Source: Collinsella sp. BG-O-102
Lineage (GTDB): Bacteria > Actinomycetota > Coriobacteriia > Coriobacteriales > Coriobacteriaceae
Direction of reading: 5' to 3'
DNA length: 40,197 nucleotides
Assembly: GCF_023656745.1 (NCBI RefSeq)
Contig: NZ_JAMOKO010000019.1
Coordinates: 1 to 40,197 of the forward strand
The position numbers and the translations under genes are program-made. This document shows positions 34,688 through 40,197 of this stretch, piece by piece. Within the stretch, counting starts at the first letter, position 1, and the number at the start of each line of letters is the position of its first letter. The notes under the pieces were generated by a model. The model was not told where the DNA came from and did no database searches. It worked only from the letters and a program-made list of their open reading frames with translations.

Positions 34688-36328
34688 ATGATCGAAATCA
34701 CCCAAGTCAACGCGACGCTCGATGAGGCCGGCGACGAAAACGCCTGCCTTGCTATTGGCAGACGCGCCGTCAAACGAGCCCTGCGATGCGAGGATTCCCA
34801 GATTAAAGCCATTGAGCTCCATCGCAAGTCAATCGACGCCCGTAAAAAGCGAGATGTTCATTTTATTTTGAGCTTTCGAGTTGAGCTGACAAGCTCCCGA
34901 CTCGAACAGGAAGTGGTCGACCGCGTCGCCGAGCGCAACCGCTCGCGCATCCGCATGGTTGACGGCGAGGCTCCTTCATTCCCCAACCCCGTCCCGAATG
35001 CACCCAAGGGGCGTCCCGTCGTTGTCGGCGCCGGTTGCGCCGGTCTCTTCGCCGCCCTGACCCTTGCCGAAGCGGGCCTTAAACCCCTGCTCATCGAGCG
35101 CGGCGACCCGGCATTTCGCCGCTCACATGCGATCGACCTCTTTCTAAAGGAGCGCATCCTCGACCCCGAGAGCAATATCCAGTTTGGTCTGGGCGGCGCG
35201 GGGACCTTCTCGGACGGCAAGCTCAATACGGGAACCAAAAATCCCGCCCATCGCCTTATCCTCGAGACCTTCGTCGAAGCGGGCGCTCCCCGCGATATTC
35301 TATGGGATGCAAAACCGCATATTGGCTCCGACATCCTCCCCGCCGTCGTTACCAGCATCTCCCAGCGCATTGAACAGCTCGGAGGAACCGTTCGCTATCG
35401 AACGAAACTCGTTGACATTCACACTGACACATCTGGCGCCATTGTCGGTATCGACATCCAGTCGTCCCACGACGCGACAAGCGAGTCAATCAACACAAAG
35501 CATCTCATCCTTGCTTGCGGTCATTCTGCCCGCGACGTATTCGAGGTTCTCAAAACCCATGATGTCGCCCTCGCTCAAAAGACGTTTGCCATGGGCGTTC
35601 GCATCGAACACCCGCAGTGTGATATCGATCGGGCGCAATATGGCCCCGCGGCGGGTCATCCCGCGCTCGGAGCAGCCCCCTATAAGCTCGTTACCCATCT
35701 TCCCAACGGCCGCAGCGTATTCTCATTCTGCATGTGTCCTGGCGGACAGGTTGTCGCAGCCTCTTCAGAGCCCGGCCATCTGTGCGTCAACGGCGCCAGT
35801 CTCAACGCCCGCGCCGGCCGCAACGCAAACGCCGCTCTCCTCGTTAACGTCACGCCCGACGATCTCCCCAGCGACGATCCTCTTGCAGGCGTAGAACTCC
35901 AGCGCATTTGCGAGCGGGCTGCCTATCGCCTTGGCGGCTCCAACTGGAACGCACCGGCACAGCTCGTCGGCGATTTCCTTGCAGAACGCGCCAGCACGAC
36001 ATGCGGCAAGGTAAAGCCCACCTATCCGCTCGGCGTGACTTGGACAGCAATCGATGAGTCATTGCCGCAACATATCATCGAGTCGCTTCGTCTGGGAATT
36101 CCCTTACTCGGCAAAAAACTGCGTGGCTACGACCATCCCGATGCCGTCCTCACCGGTGTTGAGACACGCTCGAGCTCTCCGGTCACCGTTACTCGAGACC
36201 GTCAATGCCACGCTGTATCGACCCCGGGGCTCTACCCTTGCGGCGAGGGGGCCGGATATGCCGGAGGAATCATGAGCGCAGCTACCGATGGCATCCGTTG
36301 CGCCGAAGCCCTGATCGCAGACCTCTAG
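34688..36328 (+). CDS. Uncharacterised FAD-dependent dehydrogenase (COG2509-like)
   Basis: A 546-aa protein. The ATG at 34688 has AAGGAG at six bases and gives MIEITQVNATLDEAGDENAC. Residues about 1-90 form a small domain with basic residues, as in COG2509 proteins. Then comes the FAD motif VVGAGCAGLFAALTLAEAGL (about 111-130), FGLGGAGTFSDGKLNTGTKN, LACGHSARDVFE, and a C-terminal CGEGAGYAGGIMSAATDG. The role is unknown for the family. It is the last plus-strand gene, about 80 bp after the previous one, and converges with uvrB. Confidence 0.85.
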   Translation: MIEITQVNATLDEAGDENACLAIGRRAVKRALRCEDSQIKAIELHRKSIDARKKRDVHFILSFRVELTSSRLEQEVVDRVAERNRSRIRMVDGEAPSFPNPVPNAPKGRPVVVGAGCAGLFAALTLAEAGLKPLLIERGDPAFRRSHAIDLFLKERILDPESNIQFGLGGAGTFSDGKLNTGTKNPAHRLILETFVEAGAPRDILWDAKPHIGSDILPAVVTSISQRIEQLGGTVRYRTKLVDIHTDTSGAIVGIDIQSSHDATSESINTKHLILACGHSARDVFEVLKTHDVALAQKTFAMGVRIEHPQCDIDRAQYGPAAGHPALGAAPYKLVTHLPNGRSVFSFCMCPGGQVVAASSEPGHLCVNGASLNARAGRNANAALLVNVTPDDLPSDDPLAGVELQRICERAAYRLGGSNWNAPAQLVGDFLAERASTTCGKVKPTYPLGVTWTAIDESLPQHIIESLRLGIPLLGKKLRGYDHPDAVLTGVETRSSSPVTVTRDRQCHAVSTPGLYPCGEGAGYAGGIMSAATDGIRCAEALIADL

Positions 36329-36354
36329 CGCACGAATTCCAGCACGCAAAAGAC

Positions 36355-36390
36355 ACAGGCCCCGAGCTCCACAGGGAACTCGGGGCCTGT
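36355..36390. terminator. Bidirectional terminator between convergent genes
   Basis: Arms 36355-36366 (ACAGGCCCCGAG) and 36379-36390 are perfect, and a further TCC/GGA pairing shortens the loop. GTGTCTTTTG follows on the minus strand and TTCGCTATTTC on the plus. It serves uvrB and the flavoprotein gene. Confidence 0.8.
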
Positions 36391-36393
36391 TCG

Positions 36394-38634
36394 CTATTTC
36401 TTAAACCGTGCACCCTGGCGTTTTCTGCCCGATGCGAACGTGGAACCCTTGCGGGCCTGCGAACGTAAGCGCTCGATCGTCTCGTCCTCAGACGCACCCT
36501 CGAGCATCGCCCGAATCTGAACGACAGCATCGCGCAGGCGCGCCGCCTCCTCAAAGTCCATGGCGGCAGAAGCGTTGCGCATATCCTCTTCCATGGTTTC
36601 GACGATCCGCACAAGCTCGTCATGCGGCAGTTCTTCCAACTGCTCCGCAAGTGTCTGCTCGGGTGCCACCGTTTCCGGCACGCCGCCCTCGCCCGACTCA
36701 TCGGGCGTATAGAATGCGCCATGGCCAAGGGAGTCGCCCTTCGAGCGCCCCTTGGAACCCACAGTCTTTTCGGCCTCGGCAATAAAGCTCGAAATGTCGT
36801 TAATGGCCTTGCGGACCGTCTTGGGCACAATGCCATGCTCTTCGTTATATGCCATCTGAATCTCGCGACGGCGCTGCGTCTCCTCGATGGCTTCTTTCAT
36901 CGAATCGGTCACAACGTCTGCATACATGATGACCTCGCCGTCGGCATTACGGGCCGCACGGCCAATCGTCTGAATCAACGAACGGCGATTGCGCAAGAAG
37001 CCTTCCTTGTCAGCGTCGAGAATTGCCACCAGCGAGACCTCGGGGAGATCCAGACCCTCGCGGAGCAGGTTGATGCCAACGAGAACATCAATCTTTCCCT
37101 CGCGCAGCGTTCGCAGGATCTCGACACGGTCCATCGTCGCTGTATCGGAGTGCATGTAGTTGACCTTAATGCCGGCATCGAGCAGGTGATCGGTCAGATC
37201 CTCGGCCATGCGCTTGGTCAGCGTGGTCACCAGCACGCGCTCCTTACGGGCCACGCGCTCGCGAATCTCGTCCTCAAGATCGTCAATCTGGCCTCGGACC
37301 GGACGAACGTCGATTTTGGGATCGAGCAGGCCGGTCGGTCGAATGATCTGTTCAACATCGTTTTGACTCACACGCAACTCATAGTCGCCTGGCGTGGCCG
37401 AGACGTAAATGAACTGCGGAATCCTCGCCTCAAACTCATCGAAACGAAGCGGGCGGTTATCGAGCGCCGACGGAAGACGAAAACCATGCTCAACAAGCGT
37501 AACTTTGCGCGAACGGTCGCCTTCGTGCATACCGCGAATCTGCGGCACCGTCACATGGCTCTCGTCGATGATGCAAAGCATATCCTTGGGGAAGTAGTCA
37601 ATCAAGGTAAACGGCGGTTCACCCGGCTTACGTCCATCCAGATGGCGCGAGTAGTTTTCGATGCCGTTGCAAAAGCCCATCGTCTCGAGCATCTCGAGGT
37701 CATAATCGGTCCGCTGCTGCAGACGTTGCGCCTCGAGCAACTTGTCGGTCGCCTTGAGCTCCGCCACGCGCTTCTCGCACTCTTCGCTGATTGATTTCAG
37801 GGCCGCCTTGACCTTTGGCTTCTCGGTCACGTAGTGCGAAGCCGGCCACACGGGAATCGCTTCGTACTCACGTAGCATTTCGCCGGTGACCTCATCGATC
37901 TCGGCAATCAGCTCGACCTCGTCGCCAAAGAACTCAAAGCGCAACGGATGCTCGGCATAGGGCGGATATACGTCGACAACATCGCCGCGCACGCGGAAGG
38001 TGCCACGTGCTTGGTCATAGTCATTGCGGTCGTATTGAATGTCAATGAGCGCATGGATGAAGTCGTCGCGCTCGAGCGGCACCTTCTTATCGACGTTCGG
38101 CGCCAGGCCCGCATAGTCCTCGGGAGAACCGATGCCATAGATGCACGAGACCGATGCGACGACAATCACATCCCGTCGAGAAAGCAGCGATGCCGTCGCC
38201 TGATGGCGCAGCATCTCGACCTCCTCGTTAATCGAGGAGTCTTTCTCGATATACGTATCACTCTGCGGTACATATGCCTCGGGCTGATAGTAGTCGTAGT
38301 ACGAGACGAAGTAGACCACGGCGTTGTTGGGAAAGAATTCTTTGAGCTCGCTCGCGAGCTGGGCGGCGAGGGTTTTGTTGGGGGCCATGACCAGCGTTGG
38401 CTTACCGAGAGCTTCGATGGTCTTGGCCATGGTAAAGGTCTTGCCCGAGCCGGTTACGCCCAGCAAAACCTGATAGCGGTCTCCGTCCCTCACACCCTGC
38501 ACAAGCGACTCAATGGCCTTTGGCTGGGAACCTGCAGGCTCATAGGGAGACACGACCTCAAACGGCACCTCAGAGCCCTCAACGCCAAAGCGTTTGAGCT
38601 CTCCGCCAACACGCTCAACTTCAAAATCCGCCAT
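36394..38634 (-). CDS. uvrB: Excinuclease ABC subunit B
   Basis: Helicase-like damage verification subunit (746 aa, longer than the common 660-690). The ATG at 38634 has TTAGGAG. Walker A is GVTGSGKT (59-66), the beta-hairpin region reads [12 protein letters not shown], and the helicase part contains [13 protein letters not shown] and QTIGRAARN. The C-terminal UVR motif is [20 protein letters not shown]. Extra length comes from about 20 N-terminal residues, a Gly/Ser/Glu-rich linker before UVR and a basic tail. It follows the transglycosylase by about 50 bp and forms the end of coaE-slt-uvrB. Confidence 0.96.
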   Translation of the reverse strand: MADFEVERVGGELKRFGVEGSEVPFEVVSPYEPAGSQPKAIESLVQGVRDGDRYQVLLGVTGSGKTFTMAKTIEALGKPTLVMAPNKTLAAQLASELKEFFPNNAVVYFVSYYDYYQPEAYVPQSDTYIEKDSSINEEVEMLRHQATASLLSRRDVIVVASVSCIYGIGSPEDYAGLAPNVDKKVPLERDDFIHALIDIQYDRNDYDQARGTFRVRGDVVDVYPPYAEHPLRFEFFGDEVELIAEIDEVTGEMLREYEAIPVWPASHYVTEKPKVKAALKSISEECEKRVAELKATDKLLEAQRLQQRTDYDLEMLETMGFCNGIENYSRHLDGRKPGEPPFTLIDYFPKDMLCIIDESHVTVPQIRGMHEGDRSRKVTLVEHGFRLPSALDNRPLRFDEFEARIPQFIYVSATPGDYELRVSQNDVEQIIRPTGLLDPKIDVRPVRGQIDDLEDEIRERVARKERVLVTTLTKRMAEDLTDHLLDAGIKVNYMHSDTATMDRVEILRTLREGKIDVLVGINLLREGLDLPEVSLVAILDADKEGFLRNRRSLIQTIGRAARNADGEVIMYADVVTDSMKEAIEETQRRREIQMAYNEEHGIVPKTVRKAINDISSFIAEAEKTVGSKGRSKGDSLGHGAFYTPDESGEGGVPETVAPEQTLAEQLEELPHDELVRIVETMEEDMRNASAAMDFEEAARLRDAVVQIRAMLEGASEDETIERLRSQARKGSTFASGRKRQGARFKK

Positions 38635-38685
38635 GGATACTCCTAACTCATACATCTGCAGTATACGCAGGCGGCAGGCATAGTC

Positions 38686-39267
38686 CTATACGAACCGGTC
38701 GGGATAGAGGGTCTTATAGCGAACCCAGGCATTATTGACACGAATCAAATAAGCTTGCGTCTCGGGGAAGGTAATCGCGTTATGGAGCGATGTGTTTTGC
38801 TGCGCCCACCCATCGACATTGCCCATTCCGGCATTGTAAGCAGCAATAGCGCTATCCGTCGAGCCATTGAAATATGTCAGCAGGTACGAGAGATATGCGC
38901 ACCCAAATTCAATATTCGAAGCGGGGTCATTCAGGTTATCGGCAGAATACTCGTCCCCGTCGACAAGGCCCTTGGCGATCATATCCTGAGCGGTTTCGGG
39001 CATAAGTTGCATGAGACCTTGGGCGCCCTGGTTTGATTCCGCCTCGGGATCCCAGTTTGATTCCGACTTGATGACGGCACATACCAGATACGGATCGAGA
39101 TTATGCGAAATGCTGGACTGCTTTACATACGCCTCATAGTCAATCGGATAGAACGGTTTAAAGAAAGCGGCGGGAGCACACGAGTAAACGAGCGAGATAA
39201 GGCCAAAGACGAAAACGACAGTCAGGGGCACAAGGCGATACCACGTAAAGAAGCGCGTCTTAGGCAT
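38686..39267 (-). CDS. Membrane-anchored lytic transglycosylase (SLT domain)
   Basis: A 193-aa protein that would cleave peptidoglycan outside the membrane. The ATG at 39267 with AAGGGGA gives MPKTRFFTWYRLVPLTVVFV, a single N-terminal membrane anchor or signal. The GH23-type SLT domain has the catalytic Glu in AVIKSESNWDPEA, then NQGAQGLMQLMPETA and a C-terminal YNAGMGNVDGW. It overlaps the coaE end by 8 nt, so the two are coupled. The family contains cell-wall remodelling enzymes; the target is not fixed. Confidence 0.9.
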   Translation of the reverse strand: MPKTRFFTWYRLVPLTVVFVFGLISLVYSCAPAAFFKPFYPIDYEAYVKQSSISHNLDPYLVCAVIKSESNWDPEAESNQGAQGLMQLMPETAQDMIAKGLVDGDEYSADNLNDPASNIEFGCAYLSYLLTYFNGSTDSAIAAYNAGMGNVDGWAQQNTSLHNAITFPETQAYLIRVNNAWVRYKTLYPDRFV

Positions 39268-39901
39268 CTGTCGTCCCCTTATCCGTAGCGTCCATAAGGC
39301 CATGGCGGGCAAGCCATGCGTCCAGTTGTACAAAGAGCGAGCTATCGCCCGCCGCGTTATCAATCACGGTAGTGGCTAGACTGCAAAGCGAAGACTCATC
39401 GGGCTGGCAAGCACAGCGAGCATCAAAATCGGATGCCTCCATACCACGGTGAATAGCGCGTTCGCGACGGACCTCCAAAGGAGCGCTAACAACCATAATT
39501 TCATCCGCAAGGCCAAAGGCGTCCTCAAAGCCAGCTGGAGCAGATACTTCGACCGCCGCAAAGGGATAGCGAGGAGTCGAAACCGTACAGCAGACAGGAT
39601 CGAGAATCCTCAGCGAAAGCTGCTCAATGAGAACGGGGTGCACAATGCTATTGAGCCTTGCAACCGCATCAGGAGAGGCAAAAGCTCGAGAAGCGAGGAT
39701 GTTACTTCGAACGCCGCCCTCCTCGTCCAAAATATCCCAGCCAAACTCTTCAGCAAGAGCATTGACGATATCCGACCCCGGCACGTACAGCGATTTGGCA
39801 AGAACGTCTAAATCGATAAGCAGGGCTCCGCGAGATTCCAGATAGCGGCAGGCAGTCGATTTACCCGAAGCAATATTGCCCAAAACAAAAACGGTAAACA
39901 T
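39260..39901 (-). CDS. coaE: Dephospho-CoA kinase
   Basis: The last step of coenzyme A synthesis (213 aa). The ATG at 39901 is preferred over the TTG just upstream because GGGAGG is then at about five bases. The P-loop is VLGNIASGKST, where the family more often has GGIGSGKS. IDLDVLAKSLY is the substrate-binding DxD(x)-type region, and NSIVHPVL the conserved lid segment. It is the first gene of coaE-slt-uvrB. The 126 bp upstream hold no gene, and no convincing promoter beyond a TAATAT element. Confidence 0.9.
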   Translation of the reverse strand: MFTVFVLGNIASGKSTACRYLESRGALLIDLDVLAKSLYVPGSDIVNALAEEFGWDILDEEGGVRSNILASRAFASPDAVARLNSIVHPVLIEQLSLRILDPVCCTVSTPRYPFAAVEVSAPAGFEDAFGLADEIMVVSAPLEVRRERAIHRGMEASDFDARCACQPDESSLCSLATTVIDNAAGDSSLFVQLDAWLARHGLMDATDKGTTDA

Positions 39902-40027
39902 CAAGCCCTCCCTAACGTCAATGCGAGATATTATCGCGCAAATACAAAGCGACAGTTCAAAAAACAGCCAAACAGTAAGAGAGTCAAAAGAAGGGCCCGT
40001 TCACAAGGGACAGCTTGTATATAACGC

Positions 40028-40057
40028 AAAAAAGGGGGAGGCCGCGAGGCCTCCCCC
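40028..40057 (-). terminator. rRNA operon terminator
   Basis: Perfect 10-bp arms (40034-40043 GGGGGAGGCC and 40048-40057) enclose a GCGA loop. Six T follow on the minus strand (40033-40028). It lies about 35 bp past the 5S 3' end. Confidence 0.93.
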
Positions 40058-40091
40058 TTCTACATTCCCAATGGCGGCTCGGTGCCGTCCA

Positions 40092-40197
40092 CCGGTCAGC
40101 GGCGCCCTGGCCTCCCACGGGCTGACCCCGCAGTACTCTCGGCGCGATGGGGCTTAGCTTCCGGGTTCGGAACGGGACCGGGCGTGCCCCCCATGCT
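40092..40197 (-). rRNA. rrf: 5S ribosomal RNA (5' end missing)
   Basis: The minus strand carries the conserved 5S core: CGGTCCCGTTCCGAACC, then GGAAGCTAAGCCCC and GAGAGTACTGC, closing with GGGCGCCGCTGACCGG. About 106 nt are visible; roughly a dozen 5' bases lie beyond the right edge. The exact 3' end is an estimate from helix I. It marks the end of an rRNA operon transcribed leftward. Confidence 0.92.

Noticed and set aside
1-40197. CRISPR arrays, tRNA genes, prophage or toxin-antitoxin modules
   Set aside because: No regularly spaced direct repeats, no cloverleaf with T-loop GTTCRA and CCA-type end, and no phage or TA motifs were seen on either strand by eye.

Overview
The window looks like chromosome from a high-GC Gram-positive, most likely a gut member of the Coriobacteriia (Collinsella-like). 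This is inferred from three things: the actinobacterial arrangement uvrC ... rapZ-whiA-gap-pgk-tpi-secG, the use of Tat-type lipoprotein signals on ABC binding proteins, and a host-glycan (sialic acid) catabolic operon. No taxonomic search could be run. Almost everything is on the minus strand; only one three-gene block (32505-36328) is on the plus strand.

Layout from left to right. 1-123: the left end of an insertion sequence (IS3-like) cut by the window edge. 203-6145: an oligopeptide ABC transporter operon oppA-B-C-D-F (transcribed right to left) with its own promoter and an intercistronic hairpin after oppA. 6437-11531: secG and lower glycolysis (gap, then pgk-tpiA-gpmI), separated by clear terminators. 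11725-13563: rapZ-whiA, without the yvcK gene that normally sits between them. 13683-24112: a nine-gene operon satA-satB-satC-satD-axe1-axe2-nanA-nanK-nanE. It reads as a complete pathway: import sialic acid, remove O-acetyl groups, cleave to N-acetylmannosamine and pyruvate, phosphorylate, and epimerise to N-acetylglucosamine-6-phosphate. 24478-32245: uvrC-murJ-ybaK and uvrA. 32505-36328 (plus): a Mrp-type Fe-S carrier ATPase and two unrelated FAD-dependent proteins. 36394-39901: coaE, a lytic transglycosylase and uvrB. 40028-40197: the terminator and 3' part of a 5S rRNA gene.

The sialic acid operon lies exactly between uvrC and rapZ, genes that are neighbours in many Gram-positive genomes, so it looks like an insertion into a conserved core string. 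SatC is a natural permease-ATPase fusion, the hallmark of the SatABCD type of sialic acid transporter. The operon is unusually rich in intercistronic palindromes, including one with 46-bp arms. It also contains a second esterase paralogue whose catalytic serine is replaced by glycine. Other features that stand out are a 250-residue acidic, repeat-bearing N-terminal extension on MurJ and a UvrC whose usual four-cysteine cluster is rearranged.

There is no CRISPR array, tRNA or prophage that I can see.
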